A stretch of DNA of 64,000 nucleotides from an uncultured Bacteroidales bacterium (GCA_902792435.1 CADAZN010000002.1:1-64000), one strand, 5' to 3'; positions 1 through 9,170 are shown, numbered from the stretch's first letter. A program made the numbers and translations. Notes: generated by a model not told the origin, from the letters alone.

Positions 1-1
1 T

Positions 2-3000
2 GACGTGGAGCAGTTTGTGGCCACTCTGAATGAGAGCACCAACGAGGGACTTCTGATGTTCCTCGAACGGCTGCACCAAATCGGCGACAAGGACGCTCTC
101 GCGGCTCTCTCGCCGTTGTTCAAGGACCTCGGAATGGATGGCATCCGCATGGCACAGGTTCTCTCGGTGCTTTCGGGCAAACTGGAGATGGTACGATGGG
201 AGCAGCAGGAGGCGAACAAGGCATTCGACGAGGCGACTTCTGCGACTCGTGAATACAATATCTTCAACAACACTGCGCAGGCTGGCATCGAGAAGGCGAA
301 GAAGCGCATCCATGAGCTGGCTGTCGAGCTCGGTGAGAAACTGCTGCCTGTCTACAAGCACCTGATGACGAGCGGCAGCGCCATGCTGAGGCTCCTCAAT
401 ATGATTGCTGATTTTATCATCACCTACAGAAGCGCCATCATGACCACTGTGGCAGCATGGGTATCTTACACTCTTGCAGTGAACGCCTCTAATATAGCGT
501 TCAAGGCGCACTACTACTGGCTGACCATCACGCAGGGAGCGATGAGGCTGCTCTCTACAGTTACGCTGGCACTGAAGATAGCGTTCTTTGCCGTGACAGG
601 GCAGATTGAGAGGGCAAAGGCAGCTTATACGGCATTCCACCTACTCACGAAATCAACTCCGTGGGGCATAATACTGGCTGCCGTCACCGCTGTAGGTGTG
701 GCTATCTACAATATGGCCACGCAGACAAAGGAGCTAACGAAGTCGGAGCAGGAGCTGAAGCAGATGAACGAGGAGCTGGCTGAGACCAGAAAGCGATATC
801 AGGAGCGTCTTGACGTGGAGAAGAGGTGCATCCAGGACCTGGTTTCTGTGGCACGTGATGACAAGGCTTCGATGGAGCAGCGAAAGAAAGCCATCGACAC
901 GCTGAACCGAATCATCCCTAACTACTGCGCCAAACTTGACGCAGAGACAGGAAAGTACCACGAGAACAAGAAGGCTCTGGACGACTATCTCGTGTCGCTG
1001 GAGCGCAAGATACGTCTGGAATCGAACCGTGCGGAATATGAGCGACTGATCAAGGAGGATGAGAGGCTGTCACGTGAGATTGCGACAGCACAGGAATATG
1101 ACATAGCAAGGGTGCAGGGTGCAGTGGACACTCACAGCGGTAGTGGACGCTACGAGATGAAGGAGGCTGTGGCGCACGCCTACGGCGCAAGCATGACCGC
1201 CAACGGCCAAATTACCGGTGTGCCTGACTCGAAGCAAGTCAGACAGCTGAAGGGGCAGCGTGCAGCAGTGAGGGCACAGATTGACCGTCTGGTGAGATAT
1301 GCGGGAAAGGAGAACCTTATCAGCACTGAGTCAACTTCCGTGACTGAGCCGGTGATTGTTGATCCGTCATACACTCCTGGAGGTGGAGGCAGTGGTGGGA
1401 ATGGTGGTAGCGGAGGAAACCACAGCAGCCGGAGCCATAGCATCCGGAGTCACAGCGGCAGCAGTGGGTCACAGAAGAAGGAGGACAAATTCGCTGCTGA
1501 GAAGTCTTGGCGCGAGCGTGAGGAGGCTCTGGCAAGGATTGACTATGCCATCGGCGAGGACAACTACGAGGAGCACACACAGCGTATGCTGAAAATCGAA
1601 GAGGAGTTCTACCGCAAGCAGCTCGCACATACTGACCTTGAGGGCAACGAGCGTGTAGTGATTGAGGCGCATCTGTATGAGACTCTGAAGAAGCAGATGG
1701 ATGAGGCCAACAAGCAGTCCATCGAGGAGGAGAAGCGTGCCTACGCCATCCGCAAGGCTGAGCTTCAGCAGTCGTACCTCGACAACAAGATCTCCACAGA
1801 GACATACAACGAGGAGATGACACGGATTGAGCTGGAGCATCTGAAGAACATACAGGACATCTACCGTGACCAGGCACTGGCACCGATAACTGAGTGGCAG
1901 GAGACAAAGGACAAAGCGGAGCAGATGATGCTCGAGAACTACAACGGCAATGTGGACCTGTTCAACAGACCAGTCATTGACGCATACGCGCTGACACAGG
2001 CTGGATGGTCGGGCAATCCAGAGAAGGAGGGAGAGGCGGTGGCCACTGTCTATTCCTCGCAGTACGGCATCAAGGACAGTGAGGGGAATGTGCGGGAGAT
2101 ACTGGTGACCCCAATCCTTCCTGACGGCTCTGTTCTGACAGAGAAAGAGCTGAAAGACTATGTGTATAACACTCTGCAAGGCGCGGAGGACATCCTCGCC
2201 GCCGATGACAAAGGTCTAGTGATCTCTGTTGATGTGTCTGCCGACGGCAAAGCCGGAGAAGAGCTTCACCTGCTGCAGGAGGCATACTACATGGCGAAGC
2301 CCGAGGTGGACAGCAAGGCGTGGAACGACTTCCTCAATGCCGAGGCTGCGTACCAGGACAGGCTGATTCAGGAGCAGCTGAAGAAGCAGCACGAAGCGGA
2401 GGAAGAACTGCAGAAACACCAGGCTGAGCTGAAGAAGATCAAGGATGAGTATTTCGGCAACAACGCCGTGGAGGACAAGCAGGAGTACGACAAGGCGATG
2501 GCGCTGCTTGACGAGCAATACAAGGCAGAACTGGAGATGGTGGGCGACAACGCCAAGGAGAAACTACGCATAGAAGAAGCATACGAGAAAGCTAAGCTCG
2601 CCTTGAAGAAGAAATACCACCAACTCAACGAGGAGGACAACATTAACTTCATGCAGAAGTTCAACAAGGACGCTCAGGAGTGGCTGGAGTCGGACGTGGG
2701 AAAGGCCGTCACTAAATCCATCGACGCTGTGTCATCGGGAATGTCCTCGCTGTTCTCGCAGCTGCGCTCGCTGATGCAGGCAGAGATGGAGATGGAGGTG
2801 GCCGCTGTGGAGAAGAAGTATGACCGTGAGATTGAGGCGGCACAGGGCAATGCATACATGACAAAGCAGCTTGAGAAGAAGAAGCAGCAGGAGGTGAAGA
2901 AGATCAAGGACGAGGCGAACCGCAAGATGTACGCAATGGAGGTGATGCAGGCGCTGGCGCAGACCGCTACAGCCGCCATCAACGCATATTCATCGGCGGC

Positions 3001-3520
3001 AGCCATTCCTTTAGTGGGCTACATCATCGCTCCTGTAGCGGCGGCTATGGCATTGGCGGCTGGTATGGTGCAGGTGGCTGCCATCAAGAAGCAACAGCAG
3101 CAGTCAGCTTCGGAAGGATATTCCAAGGGTGGTTTCACCAAGCCTGGTGCCATGGACGAGGTGGCTGGAGTGGTGCATGCCGGGGAATGGGTGGCTTCGC
3201 AGAAACTGCTTGCCTCGCCTGTGGCGCGTCCGCTGATAGAGGCACTAGACTATGCGCAGCGCACCAACACAATAGGCTCTCTGCGTGGCAGTGACGTGTC
3301 TCGCTCGATAACCGCTCCAGCTGCTATCGCCAATATGCAACCGCAGGTGATTATCCAAGAGAATGCTGAACTGAGAGAAGCAATAAAAAGGTTGAACGAG
3401 AGACTGGATGAGCCGTTTGTTACCGTGAACACCGTGACTGGTGATCTCGGTATCAAACAGGCTCAGGATAGTTACCAAAGATTGATGAATAATAAATCCC
3501 CGAAAAATAAACGGAAATAG
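2..3520 (+). CDS. Phage tail tape measure protein (5'-truncated by window edge)
   Basis: The frame is open from the first bases, so the true start lies upstream and at least 1172 residues are present. It shows the usual tape-measure layout. There are hydrophobic helices at about residues 125-240, long charged coiled-coil stretches, a Gly/Ser/His-rich linker near residues 455-490, and a second hydrophobic Ala-rich segment near 990-1030. The C-terminal motif GGFTKPGAMDEVAGVVHAGE is common in tape measures of Bacteroidales siphophages. The protein sets tail length and helps DNA pass the envelope. A tail protein follows at 4199, interrupted by a small foreign-looking gene. Tape measures are recognised by architecture more than by sequence, so I am confident of the class and less of the subfamily. 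Confidence 0.85.
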   Translation, partial: DVEQFVATLNESTNEGLLMFLERLHQIGDKDALAALSPLFKDLGMDGIRMAQVLSVLSGKLEMVRWEQQEANKAFDEATSATREYNIFNNTAQAGIEKAKKRIHELAVELGEKLLPVYKHLMTSGSAMLRLLNMIADFIITYRSAIMTTVAAWVSYTLAVNASNIAFKAHYYWLTITQGAMRLLSTVTLALKIAFFAVTGQIERAKAAYTAFHLLTKSTPWGIILAAVTAVGVAIYNMATQTKELTKSEQELKQMNEELAETRKRYQERLDVEKRCIQDLVSVARDDKASMEQRKKAIDTLNRIIPNYCAKLDAETGKYHENKKALDDYLVSLERKIRLESNRAEYERLIKEDERLSREIATAQEYDIARVQGAVDTHSGSGRYEMKEAVAHAYGASMTANGQITGVPDSKQVRQLKGQRAAVRAQIDRLVRYAGKENLISTESTSVTEPVIVDPSYTPGGGGSGGNGGSGGNHSSRSHSIRSHSGSSGSQKKEDKFAAEKSWREREEALARIDYAIGEDNYEEHTQRMLKIEEEFYRKQLAHTDLEGNERVVIEAHLYETLKKQMDEANKQSIEEEKRAYAIRKAELQQSYLDNKISTETYNEEMTRIELEHLKNIQDIYRDQALAPITEWQETKDKAEQMMLENYNGNVDLFNRPVIDAYALTQAGWSGNPEKEGEAVATVYSSQYGIKDSEGNVREILVTPILPDGSVLTEKELKDYVYNTLQGAEDILAADDKGLVISVDVSADGKAGEELHLLQEAYYMAKPEVDSKAWNDFLNAEAAYQDRLIQEQLKKQHEAEEELQKHQAELKKIKDEYFGNNAVEDKQEYDKAMALLDEQYKAELEMVGDNAKEKLRIEEAYEKAKLALKKKYHQLNEEDNINFMQKFNKDAQEWLESDVGKAVTKSIDAVSSGMSSLFSQLRSLMQAEMEMEVAAVEKKYDREIEAAQGNAYMTKQLEKKKQQEVKKIKDEANRKMYAMEVMQALAQTATAAINAYSSAAAIPLVGYIIAPVAAAMALAAGMVQVAAIKKQQQQSASEGYSKGGFTKPGAMDEVAGVVHAGEWVASQKLLASPVARPLIEALDYAQRTNTIGSLRGSDVSRSITAPAAIANMQPQVIIQENAELREAIKRLNERLDEPFVTVNTVTGDLGIKQAQDSYQRLMNNKSPKNKRK

Positions 3521-3532
3521 AAAAATAATGTC

Positions 3533-3540
3533 TAATTTTG
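3533..3540 (+). promoter_or_regulatory. -7 promoter box for the phage moron gene
   Basis: TAATTTTG followed by C matches the Bacteroidetes -7 consensus TAnnTTTG. It lies 29 bases before the ATG at 3570 and just after the tape-measure stop. No clear -33 TTTG is seen. It suggests independent transcription of the gene at 3570. Confidence 0.5.
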
Positions 3541-3569
3541 CAAACTACATTCTTTAAATAATTGTTATT

Positions 3570-4136
3570 ATGAAGTTTTATCAAATTCCTATTATATGTG
3601 TTTTGCTATGTATGATGTCTTCACATTCATTATGGTCACAACATCTTACATATAATGATTTCATGCGTGTCTCAAAAATCAAAAATTGGTCAGATATTAA
3701 TGATGGATTATTAGAAAAAGGTTATGCGTATGGAGGAAGTAAAAGCGACACATTAAAAACAATGGCTACATGGCATAGGAATTGTGATGATTTTAGAATA
3801 AAATATGATTGGAATACTGAATGGGACTTTGAGACAGGTTCAATATACAGCGTATTATTGATATATAATTATCAGTACATAGTATTAGAAGACTTCATTA
3901 ATAATGATTATAAATATTATGAGTATTTTTTGAATTCAAAATCCTCATTTAATAATTTCAAGAGCGCAGCAAAACAGAATGGATTTAAATTCTTGAGAGA
4001 TGATATTGATGATAACAATATAAGTTCTATTTATGTTAGAAATAGACAAAAGACAAAAGAGGTAATAAGTTTTGTTTCAAGAAGAACTGGAGGTTATATT
4101 GTTAAATATTGGTCACCATATAAAACTTCTATGTAA
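3570..4136 (+). CDS. Secreted hypothetical protein, likely prophage moron
   Basis: A protein of 188 residues with a clear N-terminal signal peptide: Lys-Phe start, hydrophobic core to about residue 20, and a likely cut after SLWSQ. No lipobox Cys is present, so the mature protein of about 165 residues should be periplasmic or secreted. The rest is rich in Asn, Asp, Tyr and Lys, and I do not recognise a family. The DNA is strikingly AT-rich compared with the GC-richer tail genes on both sides, and the gene has its own promoter box upstream. The next gene also has its own promoter just downstream. This is the classic layout of a moron: a cargo gene inserted between phage structural genes and expressed from the lysogen. 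A role in host fitness or superinfection exclusion is inference only. Confidence 0.7.
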   Translation: MKFYQIPIICVLLCMMSSHSLWSQHLTYNDFMRVSKIKNWSDINDGLLEKGYAYGGSKSDTLKTMATWHRNCDDFRIKYDWNTEWDFETGSIYSVLLIYNYQYIVLEDFINNDYKYYEYFLNSKSSFNNFKSAAKQNGFKFLRDDIDDNNISSIYVRNRQKTKEVISFVSRRTGGYIVKYWSPYKTSM

Positions 4137-4147
4137 AACCTACGTCT

Positions 4148-4178
4148 TTTGTAAAATTAAACGGTTGGTTTACCTTTG
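4148..4178 (+). promoter_or_regulatory. Bacteroidetes-type promoter before the tail protein gene
   Basis: TTTG at 4148-4151 and TACCTTTG at 4171-4178 are separated by 19 bases, a near-perfect match to the primary sigma factor promoter of the phylum. It sits 20 bases upstream of the ATG at 4199. Confidence 0.7.
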
Positions 4179-4198
4179 TGTAAATCAATCGCTTTTTT

Positions 4199-6139
4199 AT
4201 GATACTTACAATTAACGGACAACAGGTTGCGCTGAAGAAAGGCGCATCCATAGAATACGTCTCGGAGAACCGCATATTCACTGATGCTGATGACTACAGC
4301 ATGGAGATAGAACTGCCGCTAGCTGGGTGCTCACAGAACCTGGCAGTCTTCGGTATGCTTACACGCAAGGACGTGGATGCTGAGACAATCTACTATGACG
4401 CTGTGCTGCAAGACACGAACTTCTACAAAAGAGGAGCAGTGGTGATAACTGAAATCACCAACGAGTATGTGAAGGTGCAGTTTCTCGAGAAAAGATCTTA
4501 CCAGAACTTCTTCCCTCGATTCGACGAGAAGTACATCAATGAGCTTGACCTAGGTGAATGGCCGTCTATGACTCCATCGAATACAACTCCGCAGCAGATG
4601 TGGTCACGATGGCAGGACTACACGGTGTTGCCCTGGGTGAACAACTCTACCGGCGTGATGCAGAACTGCGTGAAGTGGAACAGCTCGCAGAACCGATATG
4701 AATGGAAAACCGATGGGGATAATGACGATGACTTGGACTATTCAAAAGGTTTCTCGTTCCAACCGAACCTGCTGTGGCTGACCAAAAAGATATGTGACGC
4801 TCTCGGCTATACATACGACTTCTCGATGTGGGAGAACAGTATATACAAGTACCTTATTGTAATGAACACCACTCCTTATGTATGGTCATCAGGTAAATGG
4901 GCGACTGCACTACCTCATTGGACAATCAACGAGTTCTTTATGGAACTGGAGAATCTGCTTCTCTATGAATTCGACATCGACCACAAGAAAGGTCATATCA
5001 GCTGTTCCAAGACGCAGGAAAATGTGGAGTCGGCAGGGAGTGTACTCATAGATCAAGTGGTGGATGAGTTCTCTGTGGAGGTGGACACGGAAGATGAGGA
5101 TGATTATAAGGCTATGCTGAACCGTGGATATGCGAAAGGTGGCCACCGTTTGGACAACTTCTATTCATGTGAGTGGTACATCCATCGGCTCACAAAACCT
5201 GACGGCACTGTGAAATGCACGGAATACGAGACGCTGGCGCAGCTGCTTACCCACAGACTGAAGCAGGACTGCATAAGCGACAACACCGAGCCTCGTGGAA
5301 GCAACTTATATCCTGGCGGCAAATGGGGCTTGCACCATGCGCAGGACGTAGACACTTACTTCGTGGTGGAAGTGGTGGAAAGGATTGAATACCGCACACA
5401 AGGTGGCAATGTATTCGAGACTTGGGGCAATGTGTGCCGACTGGTGCCGGTGAACCGATTCGGAAATCTCATCCTTGACGAGGAGAACCGTGACAGCATT
5501 GAAGAATTGAGAATTGTGCCGGTGTGCATCGATGCCACAGATAGAGATAAAGGACCAATAACATTCCTGGAGTGTGGAGACTTCGGCAATGATGCAGATA
5601 CTGGGCCAGCTCACCATTCGCATAATCCAAACAATCCATTCCTCTCTGACTATGCCGATATTGACGAGGTAATTCAGTTCGGGGCTTGCCGCACTGTAGG
5701 CAATGGTGAAAGGGAGGCGAAGGATGAGATATTCAGCAACCTGAATGTGGCATTCTGGGATGGAGCGACTGCAATGTTCCCGCCACATCTGCCGCATCCG
5801 TGGATTGACTCTTATGACACGGATTATTCTTATGTGACACAGAATACCGACTCACCACAAGGCACGCTGACAATAACCTGGCGAGCAATATATGCAAACC
5901 ATCCCTTCTCATTACGCATCAACAACCAAGCCTACGGACAGGGAGTAGAGCGCACCTCGTTCACTAACATTGACCGAAAGAAGAAATACCAGTTCTCCTT
6001 CCTTGCCAAAGAGATTCCCAATGTACGCTCCACATTCTTTATCGATGGAAAGAAATACCTATGTGAGAAGATTACTGCCACGTTCGGAGAAGAAGGCATG
6101 TCACAACTGATGAAAGGCGAGTTTTTCAGGGTTATCTGA
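4199..6139 (+). CDS. Phage tail/baseplate-associated protein, function unassigned
   Basis: A protein of 646 residues directly downstream of the tape-measure region, where siphophages encode distal tail or tail-tip components. No signal peptide or membrane segment is seen. The N-terminal part (roughly residues 1-130, strand-rich) reads like a small structural domain. The rest is rich in Trp, Tyr and Asn and has a carbohydrate-binding or receptor-contact feel, which is inference. Base composition matches the tape-measure gene, so the two belong to the same phage module. The stop codon is one base away from the convergent integrase stop at 6141, so this is the last structural gene before the prophage end. 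Role assigned from position, not from a recognised motif. Confidence 0.6.
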   Translation: MILTINGQQVALKKGASIEYVSENRIFTDADDYSMEIELPLAGCSQNLAVFGMLTRKDVDAETIYYDAVLQDTNFYKRGAVVITEITNEYVKVQFLEKRSYQNFFPRFDEKYINELDLGEWPSMTPSNTTPQQMWSRWQDYTVLPWVNNSTGVMQNCVKWNSSQNRYEWKTDGDNDDDLDYSKGFSFQPNLLWLTKKICDALGYTYDFSMWENSIYKYLIVMNTTPYVWSSGKWATALPHWTINEFFMELENLLLYEFDIDHKKGHISCSKTQENVESAGSVLIDQVVDEFSVEVDTEDEDDYKAMLNRGYAKGGHRLDNFYSCEWYIHRLTKPDGTVKCTEYETLAQLLTHRLKQDCISDNTEPRGSNLYPGGKWGLHHAQDVDTYFVVEVVERIEYRTQGGNVFETWGNVCRLVPVNRFGNLILDEENRDSIEELRIVPVCIDATDRDKGPITFLECGDFGNDADTGPAHHSHNPNNPFLSDYADIDEVIQFGACRTVGNGEREAKDEIFSNLNVAFWDGATAMFPPHLPHPWIDSYDTDYSYVTQNTDSPQGTLTITWRAIYANHPFSLRINNQAYGQGVERTSFTNIDRKKKYQFSFLAKEIPNVRSTFFIDGKKYLCEKITATFGEEGMSQLMKGEFFRVI

Positions 6140-6140
6140 A

Positions 6141-7292
6141 TTATAGCTCGCCTTCAAAAGTCTTAGTGGCCTCATGGACATCATTCGGGTGAACCTGAAT
6201 GTATCTGTTGGTGGTGGAAACATCGCTATGACGAGCTTGGTCACGAGCAACGACAATACCTGCATCGTTAGCCAAATCCCTGATACCGCTATCTTTCAGT
6301 GAGTAAAACTGATATTCCTCACTCCAGCCTAATTCTTCTCTCATCTTCTTCCAACGACGATTATACTGGTCGGCATTGCTTCTCTTTTTGTTAGGGATAA
6401 AGTTCTTGCCAAAGAGATAATACTCTCCTGGCTTTTCAAGAACCTGTAACTCAATCATCAAATTGCAGATTCGAGTATTGATACCGACATAACCATCCTT
6501 ATGATTCTTACTGAAAGATCCAGACACGAATATTGTTTGATATTCTAAAGACACATCTTGGACACGTAAATGACTTAACTCATTGGGACGGATGAAGGTG
6601 TAATATTCCAGTTCACAGGCCAACAAGAAATAGGGATCTTTCTCCTTTAGATTCTTACGCATCTCTGCCAACATCTCCTTTGTCAAATCCTTACGAATCT
6701 TAGCTGTCTCTCTTATTTTTGGGATATTCGCTGCTGGATTATTTGTAAGATACTTACGTGATTTCAAGAACTCACACAAGCCGAAAACCCATGCTCGATA
6801 GTTGTTGCGCGTTCTTGCAGAGGAATCTCGGTCAAGCAATATCCAATCAAGAAAGTCATTAATAAGAGCAGAGTCTAACTGATAAACATACTTAGGTGGA
6901 ACTGAACGCGAGACGAAGAATTCACGAAGAATATTTACACTAGATTTGTAACGCATCTTCGTCTTATAGCGGTCACCTTTCTTCTCAACATACTCAAGAT
7001 AGAGGTCGAGACAATCTGACATTAATGTAAACCCACGGCTCTCTTTGACTTCAACCCATGGATTCCATCCTTCTCGCAATCTTCGGGTCACAGCCTCGAT
7101 AATTTCGGCTGCCCGACGTTTTCTTTCTGAAATTTTCTTTAGCCCATCCAAACTGAATTTCTTCCGACGCAATTCTCCAGTTGTAGGATCTGTTGCGTAA
7201 AAATCCACATACCAACTTTTTCCCGTATGCAGTTTTGGATAGCTAAAACCGACTACTTGTGTAGCTGTTCTTAGTTTTGTTGGAGACAACAT
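6141..7292 (-). CDS. Tyrosine-type site-specific integrase
   Basis: A protein of 383 residues with the three-part layout of phage and conjugative-element integrases. An N-terminal arm-binding region spans about 1-85 and a SAM-like core-binding domain about 90-190. The catalytic domain follows at about 200-370. Visible catalytic residues are Arg235 in FIRPNELSHL, Arg338 in the SLKDSGIRDL box (the usual HxxR, with Ser at the His position), His355 in ARHSDVSTTNRYI and the nucleophile Tyr364. It lies beside tRNA-Ser(CGA) at 7538-7624, a typical integration target, and runs convergently into the phage tail gene. It most likely integrates and excises this prophage. No convincing promoter box is seen upstream of its ATG. 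Confidence 0.9.
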   Translation of the reverse strand: MLSPTKLRTATQVVGFSYPKLHTGKSWYVDFYATDPTTGELRRKKFSLDGLKKISERKRRAAEIIEAVTRRLREGWNPWVEVKESRGFTLMSDCLDLYLEYVEKKGDRYKTKMRYKSSVNILREFFVSRSVPPKYVYQLDSALINDFLDWILLDRDSSARTRNNYRAWVFGLCEFLKSRKYLTNNPAANIPKIRETAKIRKDLTKEMLAEMRKNLKEKDPYFLLACELEYYTFIRPNELSHLRVQDVSLEYQTIFVSGSFSKNHKDGYVGINTRICNLMIELQVLEKPGEYYLFGKNFIPNKKRSNADQYNRRWKKMREELGWSEEYQFYSLKDSGIRDLANDAGIVVARDQARHSDVSTTNRYIQVHPNDVHEATKTFEGEL

Positions 7293-7401
7293 TTTTTTAA
7301 CATTTTTTGTCCAAATCGCGAGTAATGTGACATTGGGCTAAAAATGTTGACTACAAAAATCAGCTAAAAAATATCGTACATTTACCGTCCCGATATTTTA
7401 A

Positions 7402-7441
7402 AAAAATTGGGGTAAATGGCTCACTTTCACCATGTTACCCC
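7402..7441 (-). terminator. Intrinsic terminator, downstream copy
   Basis: On the minus strand a GC-rich stem with four G-C pairs at its base (GGGGTAA / TTACCCC, one bulged base, loop of about 10) is followed by AA and a T run. It would end tRNA-Ser transcripts before the integrase gene. Confidence 0.65.
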
Positions 7442-7490
7442 GATATAATCAGCTAAAAAATATCGTACATTTACCGTCCCGATATTTTAA

Positions 7491-7530
7491 AAAAATTGGG
7501 GTAAATGGCTCACTTTCACCATGTTACCCC
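7491..7530 (-). terminator. Intrinsic terminator for tRNA-Ser, proximal copy
   Basis: This is the exact duplicate of the hairpin and T tract at 7402-7441, starting a few bases after the tRNA 3' end. Tandem identical terminators here would strongly insulate the integrase from tRNA read-through. Confidence 0.65.
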
Positions 7531-7537
7531 GATATAG

Positions 7538-7624
7538 CGGAAAGACAGGGATTCGAACCCTGGAACCCCGAAAGGGGTTAACGGTTTTCGAGACCGCCCC
7601 GTTCGACCACTCCGGCATCTTTCC
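7538..7624 (-). tRNA. tRNA-Ser(CGA)
   Basis: An 87-nt class II tRNA on the minus strand. The acceptor arm GGAAAGA pairs with TCTTTCC and the discriminator is G. The anticodon loop CTCGAAA gives anticodon CGA (codon UCG). A long variable arm with a CCCC/GGGG stem and the T-loop GTTCGAATC are present. CCA is not encoded. The integrase lies just downstream of its 3' end, so it is the probable attachment site of the prophage. Confidence 0.95.
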
Positions 7625-7699
7625 AATGGTCGTTTTTTGTTTTGCGGGTGCAAAGATAGCACTTTTTTCTTAAACTGCGCAAACTTTATCGCAAAATCT

Positions 7700-8344
7700 T
7701 TACAAATTCACTAATGTGTCTATAGCCTTGAGCGGATCTTCAGCCTTAAAAACGTAGTTGCCAGCCACGAGGACATCGGCTCCAGCTTCAGCAAGCTGAC
7801 GGCCTGTCACATCGTTCACACCACCATCCACCTCTATCACTGCATGCGAACCTTTCTCCTGAATAAGAGCCTTGAGTTCACGCACTTTGTTTAATGTGTT
7901 GGGGATAAACTTCTGTCCACCGAATCCAGGGTTTACCGACATGAGCAGCACCAAGTCAAGCTTTTCCACTATGTCGCGGAGCAAGCACACTGGAGTAGCA
8001 GGATTGATGGTAACACCAGCTTTCATGCCAGCATCGTGAATCTGCTGCACCACTCGGTCAAGGTGGTTGCAAACCTCAAAGTGAACATTCATGATTTCGG
8101 CAGCACAGTCACGCACTTCGTTAATAAACTTCTGAGGCTCAACAATCATCAGGTGCACATCAAGGGGCTTCTTGCACAACTGTTGCACATATTTAATAAC
8201 AGGGAACCCAAAGGATATGTTGGGCACAAACACGCCGTCCATCACATCAAGGTGAAGCATCTGCGCGTTGCTCTGGTTTATCATCTCAAGATCACGTGCC
8301 AGATTACCAAAGTCGGCACTAAGAAGGGAGGGAGAAACTATCAT
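7700..8344 (-). CDS. rpe: Ribulose-phosphate 3-epimerase
   Basis: A TIM-barrel epimerase of 214 residues, the usual family length. It interconverts ribulose 5-phosphate and xylulose 5-phosphate in the pentose phosphate pathway in the cytosol. Family motifs are all present: SPSLLSADF at the start, HLDVMDGVFVPN with metal-binding His and Asp, DVHLMIVEP, MSVNPGFGGQKF, and EVDGGVN near residue 172 with the second catalytic Asp. The ATG lies five bases after the dedA stop, so the two genes form one minus-strand operon expressed from the promoter at 9171-9178. Nothing unusual in length or residues. Confidence 0.96.
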   Translation of the reverse strand: MIVSPSLLSADFGNLARDLEMINQSNAQMLHLDVMDGVFVPNISFGFPVIKYVQQLCKKPLDVHLMIVEPQKFINEVRDCAAEIMNVHFEVCNHLDRVVQQIHDAGMKAGVTINPATPVCLLRDIVEKLDLVLLMSVNPGFGGQKFIPNTLNKVRELKALIQEKGSHAVIEVDGGVNDVTGRQLAEAGADVLVAGNYVFKAEDPLKAIDTLVNL

Positions 8345-8349
8345 AGCTC

Positions 8350-9144
8350 TTAGTTATTAAAATTATCGTCACTAATCTCAGAATTCTCAACTGTGTTTTT
8401 CTTTTTGTTTTTAATCACCTTATAGATAATATAGATTACAACTAATCCAAGCAGAGCAAAGCCTGCAATCTTAAGGTAATGGTTGTAGTGCTCAAGCTGA
8501 GCAAAGAACTGGCTATCATCTGGAACAACCCGATAAAGCAGATAACCCAACCCTGCAAGAACCACATTCCACAGCCCAGCACCAATAATGGTGAAGAAAC
8601 TGAATGTGCCAAAATTCATACGCGATAAGCCTGCAGGAATTGAAATCAAGTGCCTCACAGCCGGCAATAGACGACCGAAGAATATAGAGATAGATCCTTT
8701 CTTCTGGAAATACCGCTCGGCCTTCTCCATTTTCTCCTTCGACAATCTGAGGAAATGCCCCACTTTGCTGTCGGCAAAGGCATATATGATTGGGCGTCCA
8801 ATCAACAATGATAGCCCATAATTTATTGCCGAGCCAAGATAAGCTCCAGCTGTAGCAACCAATATCACCACCCAGAAGTCTAAGCTCGAATTAGCCTGCA
8901 ACGAGAAGTATGCTGCTGGAGGCACCACGACCTCGCTTGGCAAGGGAATAACCGAACTCTCAATAGCCATAAGCACAAGAATCGTCCAATAATTCATATG
9001 GTCCTTGAACCAGTAATATAGGTTCTCAGCCCAAGATGGTTCTGCTGCTACTGCTTGTGTAGCGTCTTGCGCAAAACAAACATTGCTCATCAGCACCAAA
9101 GCTATCACAGCAAATGATATAAATAGTATCGTTCTTTTATTCAT
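8350..9144 (-). CDS. DedA/VTT-family inner membrane protein
   Basis: A protein of 264 residues with an N-terminal signal-like helix ending near FAQD, several hydrophobic segments, and the DedA signature FGRLLPAVRHLISIPAGLSR around residues 157-176. DedA proteins are thought to act as lipid or undecaprenyl-phosphate carrier translocases or scramblases in the inner membrane. The substrate here cannot be told. The C-terminal end is a transmembrane helix followed by a Lys/Asn-rich cytoplasmic tail. It is the first gene of the dedA-rpe operon, with a -7 promoter box 26 bases upstream. Confidence 0.88.
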   Translation of the reverse strand: MNKRTILFISFAVIALVLMSNVCFAQDATQAVAAEPSWAENLYYWFKDHMNYWTILVLMAIESSVIPLPSEVVVPPAAYFSLQANSSLDFWVVILVATAGAYLGSAINYGLSLLIGRPIIYAFADSKVGHFLRLSKEKMEKAERYFQKKGSISIFFGRLLPAVRHLISIPAGLSRMNFGTFSFFTIIGAGLWNVVLAGLGYLLYRVVPDDSQFFAQLEHYNHYLKIAGFALLGLVVIYIIYKVIKNKKKNTVENSEISDDNFNN

Positions 9145-9170
9145 TTCGTTAAATCAATAATTTGCGACCG

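Larger units (their letters stand above)
7359..7536. repeat. Perfect 89-bp tandem duplication (7359-7447 and 7448-7536)
   Basis: Two identical 89-base units lie head to tail between the integrase start and the 3' end of tRNA-Ser. Each unit holds nested inverted repeats: ATATCG with CGATAT (7371-7376 and 7391-7396 in copy 1), and a GGGGTAA-ATGG arm pairing with CCATGTTACCCC (7409-7441). Read on the minus strand, the second hairpin is followed by a run of seven T, so each unit carries an intrinsic terminator downstream of the tRNA. The units may also hold integrase arm sites. There is no unique spacer, so this is not a CRISPR array. Confidence 0.95.

Noticed and set aside
1320..2179. Overlapping minus-strand frames of 195 and 236 codons inside the tape-measure gene
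   Set aside because: They are shadows of the repetitive, GC-richer coiled-coil coding sequence, with low-complexity Leu/Ser/Pro/Arg translations.
7359..7536. Possible mini CRISPR array from two direct repeats
   Set aside because: The units abut without spacers, are 89 bases long and contain a terminator. No cas genes are present.
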